The position numbers and the translations under genes are program-made. From Thermodesulfobacteriota bacterium (GTDB taxonomy: Bacteria > Desulfobacterota > BSN033 > UBA1163), in the NCBI GenBank assembly GCA_026415035.1, contig JAOAHX010000021.1, forward strand, positions 1-56,554: a stretch of DNA of 56,554 nt, read 5' to 3'. The notes under the pieces were generated by a model that was not told the origin of the DNA, made no database searches, and saw only the letters and a program-made list of their open reading frames with translations. How positions within the stretch are numbered: position 1 is the stretch's first letter; every line of letters begins with the position of its first letter. Below are positions 26,588 to 35,713 of the stretch, piece by piece.

Positions 26588-27079
26588 CTATCGATCTCCT
26601 TTTTGGGACCGAAGGGCGTTAAACACATCGGTCAGGAGGATAAAAGCCAGGACGAGGCAACAGAGGCCCACCACATAGACGAAAGGGAAATAGATGATTC
26701 TCAAGGTTTCAGAGGTCTCACCCCTTTTCCAGATGGCGGTCCCATAGGCCCCGGTCTGCCAGGCCACCAGGACGAAGAGGACAGAGCAGACGAGGGAGTT
26801 GAAAGCGTTCACCCATCGGAGGGTTTTTCTGGAATACCGCCGCGTCAGGATGTCCACGGCAATGTGGGCCCGGTTGATCTGGGCGTATCCGAGGGGCAGG
26901 GCGACCACAAGGGCTCCGAAGAACCCGACGAGCTCATAAGCCCCTTTGAAGGGGGAACCCACGATCCGCATGAACATGTTGAGGCAGGCGATCGCGGTCA
27001 GAAGGATGAGGGCGATGGCACCGAACAGGTTGAACCACCTGCTGAGATCTTCGCGGAATCTGTTCACTTCGATCCTCAT
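26588..27079 (-). CDS. dctQ: TRAP transporter small permease (DctQ)
   Basis: A 163-residue membrane protein with four predicted transmembrane helices (about 15-37, 50-70, 90-110, 130-155) and the family motif FKGAYELVGFFGALVVALPL. DctQ scaffolds the large permease. It lies between the DctP and DctM genes in the usual order. Its ribosome-binding site is weak (GGGGC before ATG 27079). Confidence 0.92.
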   Translation of the reverse strand: MRIEVNRFREDLSRWFNLFGAIALILLTAIACLNMFMRIVGSPFKGAYELVGFFGALVVALPLGYAQINRAHIAVDILTRRYSRKTLRWVNAFNSLVCSVLFVLVAWQTGAYGTAIWKRGETSETLRIIYFPFVYVVGLCCLVLAFILLTDVFNALRSQKGDR

Positions 27080-27150
27080 GCTTTGCCCCGGTCATGGCGT
27101 GAATGGAGATCTTTGAGGAGGGCCCCTCGGAGAGAAGCCCTCCTGAGATC

Positions 27151-28185
27151 TCAATCCGGGAACTGTTTGCTATACTTCTCTTTCAGTTTCATCATGTCGT
27201 CATAGATGGCCTTGGCGGGAAGGCCCTTGGCCTCCACATCCTTGAGATGTTTATCAATCATGGGCCGCAGCATCGCCTCCCATCTCGAAATCTCTTTGGG
27301 CGACAGCCGGTACACCTGAACATTGTGGGTTTGTTCGGACCATTTCATCGCTTCCTTCACGTGGTTATCCACATACCGGCCGGTCCAGATCGCCTGATCC
27401 AGGCGGAGGTCGTCCATCACCTTCTTCACATCGGGCGGAAGGGCCTCCCATTTCTTCTGGTTCATCACCACGGCGAAGGAGACGACGAAGAGGTTGAGAT
27501 TGGCCGTGACGTGTTTGCAATATTCGGCATATTTGAAATCCTTCAAGACCTCGAGGGAGGAGACGTTGCCTTTGATCACGCCCTTCTGGATCGCCTCAGG
27601 GACGTCGGATTGGGGCATGCCCACGGCGGAGGCCCCGAGGAGTTCGAGGATCTTGGCGCCCGTCCCAGAGGCCCTCAGCGGATAGCCCTTCAGGTCTTCC
27701 AGGCTGAGGATGGGCTTCATCGACATGATGTTGGCAGGTGGGCATGTGAACATGGTGAGGACTTTGAATTTCTCCAGCTCTTTCGGTTTATATTTCTCTG
27801 TCAGATCCCAGAGGGCAGCGCTGGCCACGGTGGCGTTGGGCCATCCGACAGGAAGGTCGACGAATTCAATCACGGGAAACATCCCGGGAAAGTAAGAGGT
27901 CGCCGTGTTGCCGATATCCGCGGTTCCAGCGGCCACCCCGTCGAACATGTTCTTGGCTCCCAAGAGGGTGCCGCCCGGGTAGGTATCGATCTTTACCTTT
28001 CCGGCCGTCCTCTTCTCCACCTCGGTCTTCCACCTCTCCATCTGGACGCAGGGGAAGGTCGGAGCGGGTGGAAAGTTAGCATAGCTGAGCTTGATCTGGG
28101 CATGGGCGGGCGCGATCCCTGCCCCTCCTCCCGAGACATAGGCCATCAGCATGGCAATCAGGACCCATAGAAAAATCCTTCTCAT
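27151..28185 (-). CDS. dctP: TRAP transporter substrate-binding protein (DctP/TAXI-like family)
   Basis: A 344-residue periplasmic protein. A signal peptide ends near residue 29 (PAHAQ). The mature part has the DctP motifs TYPGGTLLGAKNMFDGVAAGTADIG (spread over about 70-95) and LEDLKGYPLRASGTGAKILELLGA (about 150-173), including the Arg that normally holds the carboxylate of the ligand. The ligand is therefore probably an organic acid. It has a strong ribosome-binding site (AAAGGAGGTAAGAGGAG). It follows the PaaK gene after a 129-base gap with a direct repeat. Confidence 0.93.
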   Translation of the reverse strand: MRRIFLWVLIAMLMAYVSGGGAGIAPAHAQIKLSYANFPPAPTFPCVQMERWKTEVEKRTAGKVKIDTYPGGTLLGAKNMFDGVAAGTADIGNTATSYFPGMFPVIEFVDLPVGWPNATVASAALWDLTEKYKPKELEKFKVLTMFTCPPANIMSMKPILSLEDLKGYPLRASGTGAKILELLGASAVGMPQSDVPEAIQKGVIKGNVSSLEVLKDFKYAEYCKHVTANLNLFVVSFAVVMNQKKWEALPPDVKKVMDDLRLDQAIWTGRYVDNHVKEAMKWSEQTHNVQVYRLSPKEISRWEAMLRPMIDKHLKDVEAKGLPAKAIYDDMMKLKEKYSKQFPD

Positions 28186-28208
28186 CTCCTCTTACCTCCT
28201 TTCTGAAG

Positions 28209-28233
28209 CGTACCATTTCTTAAACGTACCATT
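28209..28233. repeat. Direct repeat CGTACCATT x2 upstream of dctP
   Basis: Two identical 9-base copies, CGTACCATT at 28209-28217 and 28225-28233, are separated by 7 bases in the gap between the CoA ligase and dctP. Start-to-start spacing is 16 bases, so it could be a protein-binding site or chance. On the coding strand each reads AATGGTACG. Confidence 0.45.
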
Positions 28234-28314
28234 CGTTTGATCGGAAATTTCCCCTGTCTCCAACATCGATCAAAAAGGCTTCCACCACCCCCTTTCCCCT
28301 CACGGGCTTTCCGT

Positions 28315-29607
28315 TCATTGGTCCCGATGGTCAAAGACCCGTTTGCTCTTTCGTTCGGAACGGGGGAGGGATCCATAGTCGACCACCTCCACCTTTCCAC
28401 TGACCAAGATCTGTTTTTTGATCTCTTCCTCGATGGTCCGCGCCAGATCGGGATCGCGATCTGGGCTTTCCCCTTGCCCCCTTTCGACCTTGATGGTCAT
28501 GTAATCCTTCCCGTCCTCTTTCCGTTCGAGATGGATCTGATATTCGCTCCCCACCCCCTGGGTGTGGGAAAGGATATGGTCGATTTGTCCAGGATAGATG
28601 TTGACGGCCCTGAAGATGAACATGTCGTCGGATCGCCCCAAGAGTCGGTCGTGGAGGGGAAGGATGGAACCGCAGCTGCACCGTTTTGGAATCAACCGGG
28701 TGAGATCCCGGGTGCGGTATCGGATGAGGGGAGCCGCCTCTTTACGTAGGGTGGTGACGACCATCTCGCCGGTCTCGCCCGGGGCGACAGGCTGGAGGGT
28801 TTCTGGGTGGAGCAACTCCAGGAGGTAGTAATCGGCCCAGTAGTGGATCCCCTCGTGGCGCTCGCAGTCGATCCCGGTGCCCGGACCGTAGAGCTCGGTC
28901 AATCCGGTGATGTCGAAGACATGGTCCACGCCGAGGAGTTCCTTCATCCTCTGTCGCATGGCATCGCTGGAGCGTTCAGACCCCATGATGACCTTCTTCA
29001 GACCGATCTTTTCCCTGAGGCCTCTCTTCGCCACCTCCTCCCCCATGAGAAGGGCCATCGAAGCGGTGGCACAAAGGACGGTGGATTGAAAATCCTCGAG
29101 AAACTGACACTGCATATCGAGATTGCCAGGCCCGACGGGAATGGCCAAGGCGCCAAATCGCTCGCACCCGATCTGGAATCCCACCCCTGCAGTCCATACC
29201 CCATAGCCGACCGCAATCTGGACCCGATCTTTCGATGTCAGGCCCGCCATTTCGTAACACCTGGCAAACATGTTGGCCCAGTCCTGGATATCTTTCTGGG
29301 TATAACAGAGGACTTTCCTTTTGCCGGTGGTCCCGGAGGAGGCGTGAATCCTCACAATCTTTTCGAACGGGACGGACCTCAACGGGAAGGGGTATCCTTC
29401 CTGGAGGTCGTTGGCGGTCGTGAAGGGGAGCTTTGAAATGTCCTTTAGGGATTTGATATGCCGGGGCTTCACTCCTGCCTCGTCGAAACGCTTCCGATAA
29501 AATTCGGAGTGCTCATAGGCATGGTTGACCGTCCATTGAAGCCCTTCCAGCTGGAGTTTTTTTAGCTCCCTCTCGGTCCTGATCTGTGGCATGAAGCTCT
29601 TTCCCAT
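28315..29607 (-). CDS. Phenylacetate-CoA ligase family (PaaK-like) AMP-forming CoA ligase
   Basis: A 430-residue adenylate-forming enzyme of PaaK size. Motifs: SSGTTGKRKVLCYT (ATP P-loop, about 92-105), FDITGLTELYGPG (about 230), YRTRDLT (about 305) and a C-terminal PaaK domain with GRSDDMFIFRAVNIYPGQID. PaaK relatives activate aryl-acetic acids, benzoates and other carboxylates to CoA esters. The substrate is not readable. GGAGGG precedes ATG 29607. It lies between HyuB and the TRAP transporter, fitting activation of the imported acid or of a product of the other enzymes. Confidence 0.9.
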   Translation of the reverse strand: MGKSFMPQIRTERELKKLQLEGLQWTVNHAYEHSEFYRKRFDEAGVKPRHIKSLKDISKLPFTTANDLQEGYPFPLRSVPFEKIVRIHASSGTTGKRKVLCYTQKDIQDWANMFARCYEMAGLTSKDRVQIAVGYGVWTAGVGFQIGCERFGALAIPVGPGNLDMQCQFLEDFQSTVLCATASMALLMGEEVAKRGLREKIGLKKVIMGSERSSDAMRQRMKELLGVDHVFDITGLTELYGPGTGIDCERHEGIHYWADYYLLELLHPETLQPVAPGETGEMVVTTLRKEAAPLIRYRTRDLTRLIPKRCSCGSILPLHDRLLGRSDDMFIFRAVNIYPGQIDHILSHTQGVGSEYQIHLERKEDGKDYMTIKVERGQGESPDRDPDLARTIEEEIKKQILVSGKVEVVDYGSLPRSERKSKRVFDHRDQ

Positions 29608-29652
29608 CTCGCCCTCCGGATGTGGGGTTGTGCGTCCCTTCGCAAGGTTCCT

Positions 29653-31395
29653 TCAGAAGGGTTTTAAACCGCCTTCCTTTTTCAAACTCTCTCTCAATTT
29701 TTGGGTCTTCTCTTCATCGACCCTCAGGGAGTCAGGGTCGAGGACGACACCGTAGTCCTCCCTTGCCTTTTCTGGACTTACATATCCTTCGAGGACGTCC
29801 CTGGCCACGGCCTCAGGATCGCGTTCCAGGGGAGACCCAAATCCTCCGCCGCCAGCCGAATCAATGGTGACCACATCCCCCAGATGGAGCTGGGTTAGGC
29901 CGTAAGGATTCCCTGGGACGCCATTGATCAGAAACTGGGCTTTGGATCCCGGTTTCCCTCCGAAGAGGCCCAAGGGAGGATAGACGTGTCTCCCTGCCTG
30001 GATTCCGAGGTTGACCGGGGGTTGAGGCCCATGCTCATCCTCCGGTATTATAAAGACTTCCCGTTGGCCGAGCCCCCCTTTCATCTTTCCTGGCCCACCG
30101 GAATCGGTCAAAAGCTCCCGTCGTTCAACGATGAGGGGGGTGTCGCTCTCGATGATCTCGATCGGTGTGTTGGCCCCGTTGGCAGGAAAGATGAAGACAT
30201 AATTTCCATCGGCAATGGCGCTGGCGCCCATTCCACCTCCCCGGATGATCACCGAATGCCAAGGCCTGCCATCCTTCCTCTTCCCGTAAAAGACGTTCAT
30301 CTGGGCCGGGGTTCCTCCGCTGGCCGCAATGACCCGGTCAGGGGCGACCTCCGCAAGGGCCCGATAGATGATCTCGGTAAGAAAGTGGCCGATGACGAGG
30401 CGGGCGGCCACGGCCGCTGGGAATTTGCAGTTGACCACCGTCCCTTCCGGGGCGACCAGGGTGATCGGGCTGGCACAGCCATCGTTGTTGGGGATGTCCG
30501 GGCCGAACATGCTCTTAATGGCCATGAAGACATAAGCATAGGTGAAGTTGTAGACGACATTTCCACCCCAGTTCACCTGAGGGGAAGATCCGTTCAGGTC
30601 CACGAGGATGTCACTCCCCCTGACCTCCACGGCAGCCCGGATCACCACATCTTGCTCGCCCTTCATCTGCTCGATCCTCCCTTCGGCCCGATAGAGGCCG
30701 TCCGGGATCTTCGCAATCTCCTCTCTCATGCTCTTTTCGGTGCGGCTGATGATCTGGTCGGCGAGGTCGTCGAGACTGTCCAGATCATTCTCCCTGAGCA
30801 TCTGGCAAATCTTCTCCGAACAGACATGGTTGGCCGCAATCTGAGAACGGATGTCGCCGATCACCTCCTCCGGCGTCCGGACGTTCCATCGGATCATTTC
30901 GAGCACAGAGGAGTTGAGGACGCCTCCCTCATAGAGTTTCACGAAGGGGATGAAGAGGCCCTCCTCGAAGACGTCATGATTGTCCGAGGAGACCCTTCCC
31001 CCGATGTCGGAATGGTGGAAGACACAGGCGGTGAAGGCGACCAGTCGATCTTTGTAAAAGACCGGGCTCATGACACAGACGTCGTTCAAGTGGCCTGCCA
31101 GGGCCCAGGGGTCGTTGGTGATGAAGATGTCCCCGGGTTTATAGTATTCGGGAGGATACTTTTTAACGAGGCCCTTGATGCCCAAGGCCATGGCGCCGGA
31201 CTGTCCAGGGGTGGCAAAGGTCCCCTGGGCCAGCTCCCGACCCTTCGGGTCGGTGAACATGCAGGTATAATCGTGGGCATCCCTGAGGAGGCTGGAGAAG
31301 GCGGTGCGGGCAACGGCGCTGTCGGCTTCGTCCACGATGGAGATCAGTCTCCTCCAGAGGATCTCGAGGGTGATGGGGTCGAAGGTCTGTCCCAT
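29653..31395 (-). CDS. Hydantoinase B/oxoprolinase family subunit (HyuB-like)
   Basis: A 580-residue HyuB domain protein. Family motifs include ARTAFSSLLRDAHDYTCMF (about 25-43), GDIFITNDPWALAGHLNDVCV (about 88-108), SDIGGR (about 130) and DSGGPGKMKGGLGQ (about 440). HyuB pairs with HyuA in ATP-dependent hydantoinases, 5-oxoprolinases and the acetone/acetophenone carboxylases. AAGGAG precedes ATG 31395. Its partner gene lies 57 bases upstream. The reaction cannot be fixed from sequence. Confidence 0.9.
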   Translation of the reverse strand: MGQTFDPITLEILWRRLISIVDEADSAVARTAFSSLLRDAHDYTCMFTDPKGRELAQGTFATPGQSGAMALGIKGLVKKYPPEYYKPGDIFITNDPWALAGHLNDVCVMSPVFYKDRLVAFTACVFHHSDIGGRVSSDNHDVFEEGLFIPFVKLYEGGVLNSSVLEMIRWNVRTPEEVIGDIRSQIAANHVCSEKICQMLRENDLDSLDDLADQIISRTEKSMREEIAKIPDGLYRAEGRIEQMKGEQDVVIRAAVEVRGSDILVDLNGSSPQVNWGGNVVYNFTYAYVFMAIKSMFGPDIPNNDGCASPITLVAPEGTVVNCKFPAAVAARLVIGHFLTEIIYRALAEVAPDRVIAASGGTPAQMNVFYGKRKDGRPWHSVIIRGGGMGASAIADGNYVFIFPANGANTPIEIIESDTPLIVERRELLTDSGGPGKMKGGLGQREVFIIPEDEHGPQPPVNLGIQAGRHVYPPLGLFGGKPGSKAQFLINGVPGNPYGLTQLHLGDVVTIDSAGGGGFGSPLERDPEAVARDVLEGYVSPEKAREDYGVVLDPDSLRVDEEKTQKLRESLKKEGGLKPF

Positions 31396-31452
31396 ACGTT
31401 CTCCTTAGAAAAGAGGAATAACACGATACCTCCCAAATGTCACGAAGAAACG

Positions 31453-33555
31453 TCATCCGCCCGATCCACTCCTTAGATCAATCCATAAAAAACCGAACTC
31501 GTCCACCCTCACGGTGGCGTCTTCTCCGACGACCACGGTGGATTCCTTCTCCTCGATGATGGCTGGCCCGCGGAAGGTGGCCTTCGGAAAGAGCTGGTAG
31601 CGATCGTAGACCGTAAAGGGGATGAACGTCCTGGCCAGCTGGGAGTAAGCCAGGCGACTGCCCTTCGTCGCCTTTTCAAGGGATTTTCCTTCCGGGTTAA
31701 GCCTCTGGAATTGAATCAGTCGCTCGGGGAGGCTCGCCCTCACCTTGAAGTTGATGAACTCCACCTCCGAATCGGGGTAGGTCCTTCCGTAAAGTTTCTC
31801 GTAGACCTCGTCGAACCGGCGCCGGATCTCTTCTTTGGTCATGTTCGTGAAGGGTTCGTTTGGAATCGGGACAGGGGTCTCAGAACCCTGGCCCACAAAA
31901 CGCATGTCGAGAGAGCGTTCACATCGGATCTCCGATTTGGAGGCCTGCTTCTGAAGGACCCTCATGGCCTCCTCTTCGAGCTGTCGGAAGATCCCCTCAA
32001 TCTCCTTGAAATCGGCGGCCCCTAAGGCCACCTTATGACTTCTCAGCACATCATAGGCCCTGGGGGCAGTGAAAAACCCGAGGGCCGATCCCACCCCGGC
32101 ATTGGGCGGAACGATGAGGCGGGGGGCCCCCAACTTTTTGGCGAGGCCATAGGCATGGACCGGCCCGGCTCCGCCAAAGGCTACGATGGTGACCAGACCT
32201 GGGTTCCCTCCCTTTTCGGCGATATGGGTCTTTGCCGCGGCCGCCATCGTCTCATTGATGAGGTCGTGGATGCCCCATACCGCTTGGATGTACGGGACCC
32301 CGAGGGGCCGGGCGACCTTCTCCTCGACCCCGATGCGGGCCGCCTCCTTGTCGAGTCTCATCTTGCCTCCGAGGAAGTAATTCTCGTCAAGGTATCCCAA
32401 GAGAAGGTCGGCATCCGTGACACAGGGTTCCGTGCCCCCGAGGCCATAGCAGATCGGCCCAGGATCGGCCCCTGAGCTTTCCGGACCCACCTGGAGCGTT
32501 CCCATCCGGCTCACCCTCGCGATGCTTCCCCCTCCGGCCCCGATCTCCATGAGATCGACCACAGGCACCTGGATGGTGAGGCCGCTTCCCTTCATGAACC
32601 TCTGGACCCGACCCACTTCGAAGGTGGGGACGATGCCCGCTTCTCCCTTCTGGATGAGGCAGGATTTTGCCGTGGTCCCGCCCATGTCGAAGCAGAACAT
32701 CTCTTGGATATGGAACAGCTTTCCGTAATATTGTCCAGCGATGACCGCCGCGGTCGGGCCGGACTCGATGATCCGCACGGGGAATTCCGAGGCCGTTTCG
32801 ACGGAGGTGACCCCTCCGCTGGAGAGCATGATGAAGAGTTTGCCTCGGAATCCGAGACCCTCCAGCCTTCCCGAGAGCTTGGAGAGGTATCTTCCAGTGA
32901 GGGGCTTGACGTAGGCATTGGTCACCGTGGTGCTCGTCCTCTCGAACTCCTTGATCTGGGGGAGGACCTTGAAGGAGATGGAGACCGAGACCTCCGGCGC
33001 TTCCTCCAGGATGATCTCCTCGAGCATCTTTTCGTGGACGGGATTTTCAAAGGAGTTGATCAGACAGACCGCGATCGACTCGACCTTTAACTTCAGAATC
33101 TTCCGAACGACCTCCCTGGCCTCCTGCGGATCCAAGGGCTTCAACACGCTGCCATCGCTGCGGATCCTCTCATCGACTTCGAAGCGAAGGTGGCGGGGGA
33201 TGAGGGGCTTGGGAAACTCGGCAAAGATATCGTAGGGGGCATATCGTAATCCCCTCCCGATTTCGAGGACGTCGCGGAACCCTTTGGTGGTGATCAAGGC
33301 CGTCTTGGCCCCTTTTCTCTCGATGATTGCATTGATGACCAGGGTCGTGCCGTGGATGACCTCGTCGAGCCTTTCCACGAAGCGGGGAAGGTCTTTCTCA
33401 AGGCCCCGGATTCCCTCCTCCACGGCGTCGGAGGGGTCCTTAGGGGTGGTGAGGCATTTGTAGGTCCTGACCTCGCCGGTCTGGTCGTTCAGAAGAACGA
33501 AGTCTGTGAAGGTCCCCCCGATATCGCAGCCCAACCGGTAAATTTGGTCCGACAT
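31453..33555 (-). CDS. Hydantoinase A/oxoprolinase family subunit (HyuA-like)
   Basis: A 700-residue HyuA subunit with an N-terminal actin/Hsp70-like ATPase fold (GCDIGGTFTDFVLL, 9-22; FDMGGTTAKSCLI, about 290; FGGAGPVHAYG, about 460). It phosphorylates the substrate amide or ketone with ATP. Length matches HyuA/AcxA relatives. GGAGG precedes ATG 33555. No third small subunit gene of the acetone-carboxylase type is seen next to the pair, so hydantoinase- or oxoprolinase-like amidohydrolysis is as likely as carboxylation. Confidence 0.9.
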   Translation of the reverse strand: MSDQIYRLGCDIGGTFTDFVLLNDQTGEVRTYKCLTTPKDPSDAVEEGIRGLEKDLPRFVERLDEVIHGTTLVINAIIERKGAKTALITTKGFRDVLEIGRGLRYAPYDIFAEFPKPLIPRHLRFEVDERIRSDGSVLKPLDPQEAREVVRKILKLKVESIAVCLINSFENPVHEKMLEEIILEEAPEVSVSISFKVLPQIKEFERTSTTVTNAYVKPLTGRYLSKLSGRLEGLGFRGKLFIMLSSGGVTSVETASEFPVRIIESGPTAAVIAGQYYGKLFHIQEMFCFDMGGTTAKSCLIQKGEAGIVPTFEVGRVQRFMKGSGLTIQVPVVDLMEIGAGGGSIARVSRMGTLQVGPESSGADPGPICYGLGGTEPCVTDADLLLGYLDENYFLGGKMRLDKEAARIGVEEKVARPLGVPYIQAVWGIHDLINETMAAAAKTHIAEKGGNPGLVTIVAFGGAGPVHAYGLAKKLGAPRLIVPPNAGVGSALGFFTAPRAYDVLRSHKVALGAADFKEIEGIFRQLEEEAMRVLQKQASKSEIRCERSLDMRFVGQGSETPVPIPNEPFTNMTKEEIRRRFDEVYEKLYGRTYPDSEVEFINFKVRASLPERLIQFQRLNPEGKSLEKATKGSRLAYSQLARTFIPFTVYDRYQLFPKATFRGPAIIEEKESTVVVGEDATVRVDEFGFLWIDLRSGSGG

Positions 33556-33640
33556 GAAATCCTCCGGCTATTCCACTTCGCCTCGTCGATCCCTCCTTCG
33601 AGAAAAGGATCGAACCCTCGACGACGGAGACGGATGAGGT

Positions 33641-35662
33641 TCATCGATGGACAAAGTTCGCATTGACCTTCGGCCCATTCTTGAGGAAGTTCTCGATCCC
33701 GATGGCCCTATCCTCGGTGTAGAAGCATTCGCCGAAGATCTTGGCCTCGATTTTGAGGCCTTCGCTTAACGTCGTCTTGGCACCTTCCAGGATCGCCTTT
33801 TGTAAAAGCTCGTCGATCTTCCGACTCAGGTGGCCGATATCGACTTCCGGAAGGGTCGGGGGGATCGGGATAGGCCCTTTCGGCATCGTGGGAGGGGTAA
33901 CCTTTTTCGATAGAAGGTCGTTCACCCATCGAATTCCGGCCTCGATCAGGTCGCCATCGACTTCCTCCTGAATCAGGCCGATCTCCTTGGCCTGGGCTGA
34001 CGAGATCGGATTGGCACTCCGGAGGATGGGCCAGGCCTTCTCCAGGCCGATCAGCCTTGGGAGCCTCTGGGTCCCTCCGGCTCCCGGAATGAAGCCGAGC
34101 CTCGGCTCAGGCTGGGCCACGAAGACCTTCTGCCCTTTTTTGGCAATCCGGACGGTGCAGGCCATGGCGATCTCGTTTCCACCGCCAAAGGCCAGCCCGT
34201 TCATGGCACAGACCACGGGCTTGCCGAGGTTCTCGATGAGGTCGAGGATGGCGTAATTCTTGAGACACGCCGCCTCCGCCTCCTCGGCCGTCTTTTGGGC
34301 GGCGAGCATGCCGATGTCGGCGCCGGAGACAAAGGCCCTCGTTCCAAAACCGGTGAGGATGGCCCCTTTGACGGCGGGATCTTTCTGAATCTCCTCGAAC
34401 GTCTCCTTGAGCTGTTGGAAGACCGCCTCGTTGAGGGCATTGAGAACTTTTGGCCTCCGAATCTTAACGATGGCGACCCCCTCCTTGTCTTCTCTCAAAA
34501 CGACGGGGATCTTCCAGGGCCCTCCTGTGGCGGCCTGTCGTTTCAGGATCTCATCGATCTTGAACCCGGGATTCTCTTTGGCATAGGCCTCCACCAATTG
34601 GAGGGACTTTTGGATCCCCAACTGGTTCATCAGGGTGAAGGGCGGGGTCATCACCAGACCCATCTCCACCCCGAGCTCGAGATCGCTGATGTTGGTGATG
34701 CCGCTTCCTACAATTTCGCAGGCCATCCCGATGTAGGCGCCGGTGACCCGGTCCACCACCGCCTGATAGGTCTCGGGAGAGTAGTCGACCTTCTCCCCTT
34801 TGGCAGCCACCTCCCAGGGTTTTCCGGACTTCACCTGGTCATCGAGGATCTTGGGGGATCGATACCAGGGCATGATCGTCGAGGTCATGCCATTGAGGCC
34901 ATGTTGGGTGAGGGGATTTCCTCCGGCCAAATTGTGGGCGGTGAAGGGGCCAACCCCCATGCCCAGGGCCTGTTGGACGATGGCGTCGGCCTGTTTGACC
35001 GTCGCAAGGCCTTTTTCAACCGTGAGGGCGGCGGCGAGAAAGACCCCTTCGAAGATCGGGTTCAGGGCGAAGCCGTAACGGGGCTTCACATGGATGGGGG
35101 CCTTTCCGATGAACTCGTAAAACTTCATCAGAAACTCCACCAGGCCGGGGTCGGTCTCTTTGGCCGGGATGATTTCGAGGGCGATGTTCCGATCGGCGGG
35201 GAAGAAGTAGTGGATCGCCAGACACCGGGCTCTGTCCTTCACCTTGGAGAAGATATCGTCAGGGACGATATGGGAGGTGTTGGTGGCGAGGATGGCAGTC
35301 TTTGGGCAGACCTCCTCGCAGCGGCTGAAGATCTTCTCTTTGACCTCGATGCTCTCGAAGGCGGCCTCGATGACGAGGTCGGCATCGCCAAGCATCGAAT
35401 AGTCGGTGGTGAAGATCAGGTTCTTGAAAATGGACTCCGCTACCTCCTTCTTATAAATCCCCTTCTCGGCGGCCTTGGCCATCTTCGACTCGGCCTTCTT
35501 TGACCCCGATTCCAGGGCAGAGGAAACGATATCGACGACGACCACCGGCACCCCGTAGGAATAGAGGTTTTGGCTGAAGTGGAGCGCGATGTCGGGGCCA
35601 ATGTTTCCCGATCCGATCACCCCCACTTTACGAATCGTTCGACCAAACATCGTCCATGGCAT
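33641..35662 (-). CDS. 3-hydroxyacyl-CoA dehydrogenase / enoyl-CoA hydratase fusion (dehydrogenase first)
   Basis: A 673-residue bifunctional beta-oxidation enzyme. Residues 8-195 are the NAD-binding dehydrogenase domain (GVIGSGNIGPDIA; catalytic His in HYFFPADRN, Glu in LEIIP). Residues 195-375 are the dehydrogenase C-domain. Residues 395-580 are a crotonase domain with both catalytic glutamates in GGGNEIAMAC and AQPEPRLGFIPGAGGTQRL. This order is the reverse of FadB, where the hydratase is first, and recalls the bifunctional proteins of some archaea and anaerobes. AAGGAGG precedes ATG 35662. It sits beside the acyl-CoA mutase, so it probably oxidises the rearranged CoA ester. Confidence 0.92.
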   Translation of the reverse strand: MPWTMFGRTIRKVGVIGSGNIGPDIALHFSQNLYSYGVPVVVVDIVSSALESGSKKAESKMAKAAEKGIYKKEVAESIFKNLIFTTDYSMLGDADLVIEAAFESIEVKEKIFSRCEEVCPKTAILATNTSHIVPDDIFSKVKDRARCLAIHYFFPADRNIALEIIPAKETDPGLVEFLMKFYEFIGKAPIHVKPRYGFALNPIFEGVFLAAALTVEKGLATVKQADAIVQQALGMGVGPFTAHNLAGGNPLTQHGLNGMTSTIMPWYRSPKILDDQVKSGKPWEVAAKGEKVDYSPETYQAVVDRVTGAYIGMACEIVGSGITNISDLELGVEMGLVMTPPFTLMNQLGIQKSLQLVEAYAKENPGFKIDEILKRQAATGGPWKIPVVLREDKEGVAIVKIRRPKVLNALNEAVFQQLKETFEEIQKDPAVKGAILTGFGTRAFVSGADIGMLAAQKTAEEAEAACLKNYAILDLIENLGKPVVCAMNGLAFGGGNEIAMACTVRIAKKGQKVFVAQPEPRLGFIPGAGGTQRLPRLIGLEKAWPILRSANPISSAQAKEIGLIQEEVDGDLIEAGIRWVNDLLSKKVTPPTMPKGPIPIPPTLPEVDIGHLSRKIDELLQKAILEGAKTTLSEGLKIEAKIFGECFYTEDRAIGIENFLKNGPKVNANFVHR

Positions 35663-35713
35663 AACGTCCCTCCTTAGATTCGAAAATCGAGCGTGAGATT
35701 CAGGACTTCCTTC

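Noticed and set aside
25991-27205. Long plus-strand frame (404 codons) opposite dctM/dctQ
   Set aside because: Composition is Asp/Glu/Arg/Gly/His-rich with no recognisable fold, typical of antisense of membrane-protein genes.
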